Positions 1 to 6,122 of a DNA stretch of 8,320 nucleotides are shown here, piece by piece; the first letter of the stretch is position 1; each line of letters begins with the position of its first letter. The DNA comes from an uncultured Collinsella sp. GTDB taxonomy: Bacteria > Actinomycetota > Coriobacteriia > Coriobacteriales > Coriobacteriaceae. The stretch is taken from the NCBI GenBank assembly GCA_902494605.1, contig CABUUG010000081.1:1-8320 (forward strand), written 5' to 3'. A program made the translations under genes and the position numbers. Below the pieces are notes generated by a model. The model saw only the letters and a list, made by a program, of their open reading frames with translations. It was not told the origin of the DNA and did not search any database.

Positions 1-387
1 ATTGGCGACACCATGCGTGTGTCGCTCACAGCCGATCCGGTTGAGGAGCCGCCGGTTGCCTGGGGAATTTTGCAGTCGCTGGGCCTGCGTCGCCGTGGTC
101 CCGAGATTGTCTCGTGCCCCACGTGCGCCCGCTGCCAGGTTAACCTGATTCCCATCGCCGAGGAAGTAACCGAGCGGCTTAAGAACTATGCCGCGCCGCT
201 TTCGATAGCCGTTATGGGATGTGCCGTTAATGGCCCCGGTGAGGCTTCTGATGCCGACCTGGGCGTTGCTTGCGGACGTGGTCAGGCCTTGCTCTTTTCG
301 CATGGCCAGATCATTGGTAAAGTAGCTGAGGACCAAATTGTCGACGCGCTTATGGCCGAGGTCGACAAGCTAATTGAGGAGAAATAA
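1..387 (+). CDS. ispG: IspG (4-hydroxy-3-methylbut-2-enyl diphosphate synthase), C-terminal part
   Basis: The frame is open from base 1, so the 5' part of the gene lies outside the window; 128 C-terminal residues are visible. IspG (GcpE) is a cytosolic [4Fe-4S] enzyme of the MEP isoprenoid pathway that reductively converts 2-C-methyl-D-erythritol 2,4-cyclodiphosphate to HMBPP. The fragment starts IGDTMRVSLTADPVEE, a family signature. The cluster ligands are visible as CPTC (fragment residues 39 and 42) and MGC (74), followed by NGPGE with Glu81. The spacings (3, 32 and 7 residues) equal those between E. coli Cys270, Cys273, Cys305 and Glu312. The TAA stop is immediately followed by the proS ATG, and a GAGGAG inside the last ispG codons (376-381) is the likely ribosome binding site for proS, so the two are probably co-transcribed. 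The ATG at 13 is internal and not the start. Confidence 0.96.
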   Translation: MGDTMRVSLTADPVEEPPVAWGILQSLGLRRRGPEIVSCPTCARCQVNLIPIAEEVTERLKNYAAPLSIAVMGCAVNGPGEASDADLGVACGRGQALLFSHGQIIGKVAEDQIVDALMAEVDKLIEEK

Positions 388-2109
388 ATGACCCGAGCAA
401 TGTATATGTCTAAGCTTTATGCGCCGACGCTTAAAGAGGATCCGGCGGACGCTGAGCTCGCCAGCCACCGTCTGCTGCTCCGTGCCGGCATGATCCGCAA
501 GGAGGCCGCCGGTCTATAATCCTACCTGCCGCTTGCTTGGCGCTCGATTCGCAAGATCGAGAACATCGTGCGCGACGAGATGGACGCCGCCGGCGCCCAG
601 GAGCTTATGATGCCTATCATGGTCGATGCCGAGTTGTGGCGTGAGTCCGGCCGCATCGACGCCTATGGCAAGGAGCTTGTGCGCTTTGACGACCGTCACG
701 GTCGCGAGTTCGTCCTGGGCCCCACGCACGAGGAGACCGTCACGGCCCTGGTGCGCAATGAGCTGCGCTCCTACAAGCAGCTACCCGTTAACCTCTACCA
801 CATCCAGGATAAGTTCCGCGACGAGTTCCGCCCCCGCTTTGGCCTGATGCGCGGTCGCGAGTTCATCATGAAGGACGCCTACAGCTTCTCCGCCACGCAG
901 GAGAGCCTGCAGGAGGAGTATGACAAGATGAAGCAGGCCTACGCTAACATCTGCGAGCGCTGCTATATCAAGGCCCTGCCCGTTGTTGCCGACTCCGGTG
1001 AGATCGGTGGCGATACCTCCGTCGAGTACATGGCTTTGGCCGACGCCGGCGAGGCTTCGCTCGTCTACTGCGACGATTGCGGCTTTGCTGCCGATGACGA
1101 GGCGGCAAGCACCAAGGTCGTCGTGACCGAGGGTCCTGGTGACGGTACGCTCACCAAGGTTGAGACTCCGGGTATGGGCACCATTGAGGCTGTTGCTAAG
1201 TTCTTTGGGTTCCCCGAGAACGGCACGCGCAAGTCGCTGGCACTCATCGACGCCGAGGGTAAGCCGGTCGTGGCCATTGTTCCGGGCGATCACGAGCTCA
1301 ACGATTGCAAGGCCGAGCACGTCTTTGGCAAGGGCTATCGCATGATGACCGACGAGGAGCTTCAGGCGAACGGTCTGCACAAGGGCTTTATCGGACCGGT
1401 TAACCTGCCCGATGGTATTCGTCTGGTGTGCGACGAGAGCCTGCGCGATTCCAAGCAGTGGGCCTGCGGTGCCAACGAGGTCGATTATCACTTTACCGGT
1501 GCCTGCCCCGAGCGCGACTTTACCGTCGATGAGTGGGCCGATCTGGTCACCGTTGTCGCCGGCGACCCCTGCCCGCACTGCGGCAAGCCGCTCTCCGCTG
1601 CCCGCGGCATCGAGGTCTCTCAGGTCTTCCAGCTGGGCACCAAGTATTCCGAGGTCATGGGTGCCACCTTTATGGACGAGGACGGCAAGGAGAAGCCGCT
1701 CATCATGGGCTGCTACGGCGTTGGTGTGTCCCGCTCGCTCGCTGCCGTCGTGGAGCAGCACAACGACGAGCACGGTATCGTCTGGCCGGTCTCCGTTGCC
1801 CCGTACGAGGTCGCGGTGATTCCGCTCGATCCCAAGAAGGAGGAGTGCGCTACCGTCTGCGAGCAGATCGTTGATGGCCTGTGCGCCGAGGGTATCGAGA
1901 TTGTCGTCGACGACCGCGACGAGCGTCCCGGCTTTAAGTTTGCCGACAACGACCTTATGGGCTTCCCGTATCAGGTCGTTCTGGGTAAGCGTGGCCTTAA
2001 GAATGGCACCGTTGAGTTCAAGGACCGTGCCACGGGTGAGCGCGAGGATGTGGCGATCGACGAGGTCGTCGCCAAGGTCGCCGAGCTTGTGAAGGCAGCA
2101 CGCCGTTAA
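388..2109 (+). CDS. proS: Prolyl-tRNA synthetase (bacterial type with editing insertion), interrupted by an in-frame TAA at codon 44
   Basis: ProRS charges tRNA-Pro with proline in the cytosol. Read through, the frame gives 573 residues, the normal bacterial length. The ATG at 388 is supported by GAGGAG six bases upstream and by the family-like N-terminus (TLKEDPADAELASH, then RAGMIRKEAAGL). Visible landmarks, numbered on the full frame: PTHEE (112-116), motif 2 FRDEFRPRFG (143-152), a CxxC pair (228/231) and CPHC (395/398) flanking a YbaK-like INS editing domain (about 260-390), motif 3 GCYGVGVSR (441-449), and a C-terminal anticodon-binding domain. The anomaly is TAA at 517-519, where relatives have Tyr in GLYxxLP. 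The frame and codon bias continue intact after it. The longest uninterrupted downstream frame starts at GTG 568 (residue 61; 513 aa, no good Shine-Dalgarno seen) and would lack part of the catalytic core. As written this is a nonsense-interrupted gene; a sequencing or assembly error is the main alternative. The family call is certain, the functional state is not. Confidence 0.9.
517..519 (+). other. In-frame ochre codon inside proS (expected Tyr44)
   Basis: Reading from ATG 388, codons 41-46 are GCC GGT CTA TAA TCC TAC. The family consensus at this point is a glycine-leucine-tyrosine followed by a hydrophobic/LP stretch, so a single third-base change from TAT or TAC explains it. No frameshift is involved. 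The change also creates the string TATAAT at 515-520. Confidence 0.9.
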
Positions 2110-2139
2110 TCGACGATTTCGCTTGTAGTTCGATATACG

Positions 2140-2188
2140 GGACGGCCCCGCATTTCTCCAGATCGGGGAGATGCGGGGCCGTCCTTTT
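2140..2188 (+). terminator. Intrinsic terminator of proS
   Basis: A 14-bp perfect inverted repeat, GGACGGCCCCGCAT (2140-2153) and ATGCGGGGCCGTCC (2171-2184), extends inward by about six more pairs including wobbles around the loop AGATC. It is followed by TTTT. It lies 30 bases after the proS stop. The T-run is only on the plus-strand side. Confidence 0.9.
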
Positions 2189-2211
2189 ATCTTGTGGCAT
2201 CCTCGATATCT

Positions 2212-2255
2212 AAAAGGAAAACCCCACAGCCCATGCGAGCTGCGGGGTTTTCCTT
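2212..2255 (-). terminator. Intrinsic terminator of the minus-strand phosphotransferase
   Basis: A 17-bp inverted repeat (2214-2230 with 2239-2255) has one mismatch and an 8-base loop. Read on the minus strand the distal arm ends TTTTCCTTTTA, a usable U-tract, and it lies about 33 bases past the kinase stop. The arm read on the plus strand also ends TTTTCCTT, so it may act in both directions. Confidence 0.85.
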
Positions 2256-2287
2256 GTGCCTCCGATGCGAAATAAATCGCTCAGATA

Positions 2288-3052
2288 TTACTGATAATCG
2301 ACGACGTCGATCCAGTTCTTCAGGAACTCATCGTTCACGTTGCGCTTACGAGCGAGCTCGGAAGCGGCGACGATGCTCGTCCACTGACGCACGACCTGCA
2401 TGGGCATGTCGGCGCGGTCGCAGTAGAGCTCCAGGTAGGCCTCAGCCTGATCCTTGCTGCTGAGGGCAAAGAGCAGGTAGGTGGTGGCAACGTCGGCAGC
2501 AGGGGAGCCCTGGGTGGCGTGTGCCCAGTCGCACACATAGAGCTGGCCGTCGTCGCCGACGATGACGTTGGAGGGGTTGAAGTCGCCGTGGCAGACCTTG
2601 AACTCCTTGGTCATGCCGTCCAGACGCTCCTGAAGGTTGTAGCGCGTGGTGGCATTGAGCTGATCAAGGCTGTCGATCATGCGGGCGTACTTGTCGCGCT
2701 GACGGTTGAGCAGCGGGGAGGTGTAGCCGTGGATCTCGATCTGGAGGTCGACGAACATCTCGAGGTACTCACCAAAGCGCTGGGGCTCGGCAGTCATCTT
2801 CTCGGCGAGGGTGGTGCCCGGAACCTTCTCGGTCACGAGCGCCCAGCCGTTGGCGTTCTCGAGCTGGGAAACCTCGAGCGCCTTGGGGCTGCGGATGCCG
2901 CACTCATTGATGCGGGCAAGATTCAAAGCCTCGTTGAACACGTCGGAGACAGGCTTGGTCTCGTTAAAGACCTTGACAATCTTGTCGCCCAGGTCGTAAA
3001 CGACCTTGTTGCCACGGCGGACGAGCTCGGTCTTGGAATCGGGTAGCAGCAT
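2288..3052 (-). CDS. APH/choline-kinase-like phosphotransferase, substrate unknown
   Basis: The 254-residue protein has the aminoglycoside-phosphotransferase (kinase-like) fold. An N-lobe begins YDLGDKIVKVFN with the probable ATP-contacting Lys27, and a Glu in NEALNLARI (about 41). The catalytic loop is VCHGDFNPSNVIV (HGD at 155-157, Asn162). The metal-binding segment is CDWAHATQGSPAADVA (Asp175). It resembles the small uncharacterised APH-like kinases often automatically labelled aminoglycoside phosphotransferase; nothing here supports a resistance role, and the substrate could be a small alcohol, amino sugar or another metabolite. No signal peptide or membrane segment is seen. The ATG at 3050-3052 is preceded on the minus strand by AAAGGA with about 8 bases spacing. 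It lies 88 bases downstream of adhE on the same strand, so read-through from adhE is possible, although a strong hairpin sits between them. Confidence 0.85.
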   Translation of the reverse strand: MLLPDSKTELVRRGNKVVYDLGDKIVKVFNETKPVSDVFNEALNLARINECGIRSPKALEVSQLENANGWALVTEKVPGTTLAEKMTAEPQRFGEYLEMFVDLQIEIHGYTSPLLNRQRDKYARMIDSLDQLNATTRYNLQERLDGMTKEFKVCHGDFNPSNVIVGDDGQLYVCDWAHATQGSPAADVATTYLLFALSSKDQAEAYLELYCDRADMPMQVVRQWTSIVAASELARKRNVNDEFLKNWIDVVDYQ

Positions 3053-3056
3053 GGTT

Positions 3057-3074
3057 GCATCCTTTCAACGATGC
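3057..3074 (-). promoter_or_regulatory. Small hairpin overlapping the phosphotransferase ribosome binding site
   Basis: GCATC (3057-3061) and GATGC (3070-3074) form a 5-bp inverted repeat with an 8-base loop. On the minus strand the loop and 3' arm contain AAAGGA, the only plausible Shine-Dalgarno for the ATG at 3052. It may tune initiation; the stem is short and could be chance. Confidence 0.3.
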
Positions 3075-3084
3075 GATAGAAGTG

Positions 3085-3123
3085 ACGGCGGGGGTGTGTG
3101 AAACACCCGTGCACCCCCGCCGT
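3085..3123 (-). terminator. Strong hairpin after adhE, terminator-like but without a U-tract
   Basis: Perfect 12-bp GC-rich arms, ACGGCGGGGGTG (3085-3096) and CACCCCCGCCGT (3112-3123), lie 18 bases past the adhE stop. On the minus strand the hairpin is followed by CACTTCT rather than a U-run, so it may be a weak terminator, an mRNA 3'-end stabiliser or a pause site between adhE and the downstream kinase. The hairpin is clear; its role is inferred. Confidence 0.45.
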
Positions 3124-3140
3124 TAAAAACCGTGCTAAAA

Positions 3141-5789
3141 CTAGCAGACGGCGTAATCCTGGGGCTCGCGGCCGTAGTAGGCGTCCAGGTAGAGCTCCTT
3201 GATCTCGCTCATGAGCGGGTAGCGCGGGTTGGCGCCGGTGCACTGGTCGTTGAATGCCTGCTCGGTCATTTCGTCGAGGGTGTCGAGGAAGTACTGCTCG
3301 TCAACACCGTAGTCGGCGATGGTCTTCTTGACGCCGATGAAGTCCTTGAGCTCCTCGAGCTTCGTGATGAAGTTCTCGAAGACCTCCTTGTCGTCCTTGC
3401 CCTCGATGCCGCAGTACTTGGCCATCTCGGCGTAGTTGTGCAGCGCGTTGGGGTAAGGATACTGGGAGAAGGTACCCATCTTGACGGGAGCCTCGGCGGC
3501 GTTGTAGCGCATGACGCGGGTCAGGATGACAGCGTTTGCGAGGCCGTGGGGCAGGTGATGGAAAGCGCCGAGCTTGTGGGCCATGGAGTGGTTGAGGCCC
3601 AGGAAGGCGTTGGCGAAGGCCATACCGGCCATGCAGGAGGCGTTGTGCATCTCCTCGCGGGCGTGCGGGTCCTTGGCGCCGTTCGTGAAGCTGGAGGGCA
3701 GGTTCTCGAAGACGAGCTTGGCAGCGCGCTCGGAGAGGCCCTTGGTGTAGTCAGAAGCCATGATGGAGACGTAGGACTCGATGGCGTGGGTCATGACGTC
3801 GATGCCGGAGGCAGCGGTCAGGCCGCGCGGGGCGGTCATGCAGTTATCGGCGTCGACGATAGCCATGTTGGGGAGCAGCGCGTAGTCGGCGAGCGGCCAC
3901 TTGATGCCGGTCTCCTTGTCGGTGATGATGGCGAACGGCGTGCACTCGGAGCCGGTACCCGAGGAGGTCGGGACGGCGACGAAGTAGGCCTTCTTACCCA
4001 TCTCGGGGAAGGTGAAGATACGCTTGCGGATGTCCATGAAGTCCATGGCCATGTCCTCAAACTTGCACTCGGGGTGCTCGTACATCATCCACATGATCTT
4101 GCCGGCGTCCATAGCGGAGCCACCGCCGACGGCGATGATGACGTCCGGCTCAAAGAGAGCCATCTGCTTGGCGCCGCGACGTGCGCACTGCAGCGACGGA
4201 TCGGGCTCGACGTCGTAGAAGCAGTCGTGGGCGATGCCCATCTCGTCGAGCTTGGCCTCGATGGCGCGGGTGTTGCCATTCTTGAAGAGGAACTGGTCGG
4301 TGACGATGAAGGCGCGCTTCTTGCCCATGACGTTGCCCAGCTCGTCGAGGGCGACGGGCGTGGAACCCTTTTTGAAGTAGACCTTCTCGGGAGCGCGGAA
4401 CCACAGCATGTTCTCACGGCGCTCGGCCACAGTCTTAACGTTGATCAAGTGCTTCACCCCAACGTTCTCGGAGACGGAGTTGCCGCCCCAGGAGCCGCAG
4501 CCCAGGGTCAGAGACGGCTTCATGCCAAAGTTGTACAGGTCACCGATGCCGCCGTGCGAGGACGGGGTGTTGATGACGATACGGCAGGCCTTCATGACGT
4601 GCTCGAACAGGCTGATCTTCTCGGCCTGGGCAGGGTGCACGTACAGAGAGGCGGTGTGGCCCGGGCCACCGGCGAGCACGAGGTGCTCGGCCTTGTCGAC
4701 GGCCTCCTGGAAGTCCTTGGCGTGGTACATGGCCAGGACCGGGGAGAGCTTCTCGTGGGAGAACTCCTCCTTGGCGGGGTCGGTGGAGGTGACCTCGGCG
4801 ATCAGGATCTTGGTCTTGGCGGGAACCTCGATGCCGGCGAGCTCGGCGATCTTGGCAGCGGCCATGCCGGGGATGCGGTGATCGAGAGCGCCGTTCTTGA
4901 ACATGGCGGCACGCAGGGCCTCCATCTCGGCACCCTGCTTGACGAAGTAGCAGCCGCGCTTCTGGAACTCGGCCTTAACCTGGTCATAGATGCTGTCGAT
5001 GACAGTTACGGACTGCTCGGAAGCGCAGATCATGCCGTTGTCGAAGGTCTTGGAGTGGATGATGGAGTTGACGGCGAGCAGCACGTCGGCGGTGTCGTCG
5101 ATGACGACCGGGGTGTTACCGGCGCCAACGCCCAGGGCGGGCTTGCCCGAGGAGTAGGCGGCCTTGACCATGCCCGGGCCACCGGTGGCGAGGATGATGT
5201 CGACGTCGCGCATGACCATGTTGGTCAGCTCGATGGAGGGGACATCGACCCAGCCGATGATGCCCTCGGGGGCGCCGGCCTTGACGGCGGCGTCAAGCAC
5301 GAGCTTGGCGGCGGCGATGGTGCACTTGGCGGCAGCCGGGTGCGGGGAGATGATGATGGCGTTGCGGGTCTTCAGGCAGATCAGCGTCTTGAAGATCGCG
5401 GTGGAGGTGGGGTTGGTCGTCGGGATGACGGCGCCCACGATGCCGATGGGCTCGGCGATCTTGGTGATGCCGTAAGCCTCGTCGCGCTCCAGGACACCAC
5501 AGGTCTTGGTGTTCTTGTAAGCGTTGTAGATGTACTCTGCGGCGTAGTGGTTCTTGATGACCTTGTCCTCAAGAACGCCGCGGCCGGTCTCCTCGATGGC
5601 CATCTTCGCCAACGGGATACGAGCCTTGTTGGCGGCCATGGCGGCCTCATAGAAGATCTTGTCGACCTGCTCCTGCGTGTACGTAGCAAAAAGCGCCTGG
5701 GCCTCTCGCATCTGAGCGAGCTTAGCCTCAAGCGCCTCTACGTTGTCCACAATTGCGGGAGTAGTGTTTTCCGGTGACTTTTTCACCAT
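3141..5789 (-). CDS. adhE: Bifunctional acetaldehyde-CoA/alcohol dehydrogenase AdhE
   Basis: AdhE reduces acetyl-CoA to acetaldehyde and then to ethanol with two NADH, regenerating NAD+ in fermentation; family members assemble into cytosolic filaments (spirosomes). At 882 residues it is the usual length. The N-terminal aldehyde dehydrogenase half (about 1-450) shows ATGGPGMV (201-208) and the catalytic Cys255 in DNGMICASEQ. The C-terminal iron-dependent alcohol dehydrogenase half (about 460-882) shows the NAD-binding GGGSAMD (555-561) and PTSSGTGSE. The iron ligands are Asp664, His668, His734 and His748, each exactly 11 positions after the E. coli ligands 653, 657, 723 and 737. The ATG start has AAGGAGA about 5 bases upstream (5795-5801 on the minus strand). 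Codon use is very biased: no TTA, CTA or TCA codon appears to occur before its last residues, which suggests high expression. No missing catalytic residue or frameshift was seen. Confidence 0.98.
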   Translation of the reverse strand: MVKKSPENTTPAIVDNVEALEAKLAQMREAQALFATYTQEQVDKIFYEAAMAANKARIPLAKMAIEETGRGVLEDKVIKNHYAAEYIYNAYKNTKTCGVLERDEAYGITKIAEPIGIVGAVIPTTNPTSTAIFKTLICLKTRNAIIISPHPAAAKCTIAAAKLVLDAAVKAGAPEGIIGWVDVPSIELTNMVMRDVDIILATGGPGMVKAAYSSGKPALGVGAGNTPVVIDDTADVLLAVNSIIHSKTFDNGMICASEQSVTVIDSIYDQVKAEFQKRGCYFVKQGAEMEALRAAMFKNGALDHRIPGMAAAKIAELAGIEVPAKTKILIAEVTSTDPAKEEFSHEKLSPVLAMYHAKDFQEAVDKAEHLVLAGGPGHTASLYVHPAQAEKISLFEHVMKACRIVINTPSSHGGIGDLYNFGMKPSLTLGCGSWGGNSVSENVGVKHLINVKTVAERRENMLWFRAPEKVYFKKGSTPVALDELGNVMGKKRAFIVTDQFLFKNGNTRAIEAKLDEMGIAHDCFYDVEPDPSLQCARRGAKQMALFEPDVIIAVGGGSAMDAGKIMWMMYEHPECKFEDMAMDFMDIRKRIFTFPEMGKKAYFVAVPTSSGTGSECTPFAIITDKETGIKWPLADYALLPNMAIVDADNCMTAPRGLTAASGIDVMTHAIESYVSIMASDYTKGLSERAAKLVFENLPSSFTNGAKDPHAREEMHNASCMAGMAFANAFLGLNHSMAHKLGAFHHLPHGLANAVILTRVMRYNAAEAPVKMGTFSQYPYPNALHNYAEMAKYCGIEGKDDKEVFENFITKLEELKDFIGVKKTIADYGVDEQYFLDTLDEMTEQAFNDQCTGANPRYPLMSEIKELYLDAYYGREPQDYAVC

Positions 5790-5824
5790 TTGTGTCTCCT
5801 TGCGATCGGAGATTTACCCTACGC

Positions 5825-5840
5825 CTTGCATGATAGCAAG
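5825..5840 (-). promoter_or_regulatory. Probable adhE extended -10 promoter overlapped by a palindrome
   Basis: On the minus strand TGC-TATCAT (hexamer at 5830-5835) is an extended -10 about 40 bases upstream of the adhE start; no good -35 is present at 16-18 bases. The same bases form CTTGC-ATGATA-GCAAG, a 5-bp-arm palindrome centred on the -10, as an operator would be. It does not match the Rex consensus I know. The regulator is unknown. Confidence 0.45.
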
Positions 5841-5881
5841 AAATAATTCGGTGAACGGTCAGATTCCCGTAAAAGACAAAC

Positions 5882-5911
5882 TAAAACGCTTCAATAAACT
5901 GAAGCGTTTTA
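5882..5911. repeat. 12-bp inverted repeat upstream of adhE (terminator or operator)
   Basis: TAAAACGCTTCA (5882-5893) and TGAAGCGTTTTA (5900-5911) are perfect arms around a 6-base loop, ATAAAC. Both strands give a stem ending in TTTT, so it could be a short bidirectional intrinsic terminator or a regulator site upstream of the adhE promoter. On the minus strand it lies before the adhE promoter, so it could insulate adhE from upstream minus-strand transcription. Confidence 0.5.
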
Positions 5912-5942
5912 ACTAAAACTATCTGCCTGCTGCATCGCCCCG

Positions 5943-5958
5943 CTCATTGGGGACAGAC
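5943..5958 (+). repeat. Left outer copy of the GGGGACAGAC terminal motif
   Basis: CTCATTGGGGACAGAC is identical over all 16 bases to the reverse complement of 6942-6957. It sits about 30 bases after the inverted repeat upstream of adhE. Confidence 0.75.
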
Positions 5959-5962
5959 TTAC

Positions 5963-5991
5963 ATGAGTGCTTTCACTCATTTGGGACAGAC
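5963..5991 (+). repeat. Left-end hairpin and second copy of the terminal motif
   Basis: ATGAGTG (5963-5969), loop CTTT and CACTCAT (5974-5980) form a perfect 7-bp stem. Its 3' arm is the beginning of a second motif copy, CACTCATTTGGGACAGAC (5974-5991), which differs from the right-end copy by one base (T for G). A hairpin next to a short conserved single-stranded motif is what Y1 transposases recognise in known systems. Confidence 0.65.
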
Positions 5992-6076
5992 ATCGATTTG
6001 CCATTTTGCCGTTCTGGGCCTGTTTTTGCCGCTCATTGGATATAAATAGGTCACAGGCTCAGCATTTCGCGTTCCT

Positions 6077-6120
6077 TCTCTCCTTTTAGGTGTTGCCTGT
6101 TCAGTTTTTGAAAGGAGAGA
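6077..6120 (+). promoter_or_regulatory. Inverted repeat able to mask the transposase ribosome binding site
   Basis: TCTCTCCTTT (6077-6086) is the perfect complement of AAAGGAGAGA (6111-6120), which is exactly the Shine-Dalgarno region of the transposase ATG at 6123. One further T-G pair extends the stem to 11 with a 22-base loop (6088-6109). If transcription starts upstream of 6077 the mRNA would fold its own ribosome site away, as documented for the IS200 transposase mRNA. Confidence 0.6.
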
Positions 6121-6122
6121 TT

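Noticed and set aside
781..1773. 330-codon minus-strand open frame within proS
   Set aside because: Same-register antisense shadow of proS; composition is typical of a shadow and no motif is present.
388..2109. Selenocysteine, pyrrolysine or a changed genetic code as explanation of the proS stop
   Set aside because: The codon is TAA, not TGA or TAG, and the other genes in the window end in ordinary TAA, TAG and TGA stops without suspicious internal stops.
2194..2463. 89-codon plus-strand frame after proS
   Set aside because: Overlaps a terminator hairpin and the 3' end of the phosphotransferase; arginine- and serine-rich shadow composition.
2519..3046. 175-codon plus-strand frame opposite the phosphotransferase
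   Set aside because: Same-register shadow; the minus-strand frame has clear kinase motifs and a ribosome site.
3132..5777. 881-codon plus-strand open frame opposite adhE
   Set aside because: It is in direct register with adhE codons, is rich in Val, Leu, Gly and Asp as expected from reversed GC-biased codons, lacks any recognisable domain, and has no ribosome site. adhE accounts for the whole span.
5943..5991. CRISPR-like repeats at the left end of the element
   Set aside because: Only two direct copies with a hairpin between them, no regular spacers and no cas genes.
6090..6122. Longer transposase start at GTG 6090
   Set aside because: No Shine-Dalgarno before it, and the extra 11 residues are encoded by the ribosome site of ATG 6123; family proteins begin at MPR.
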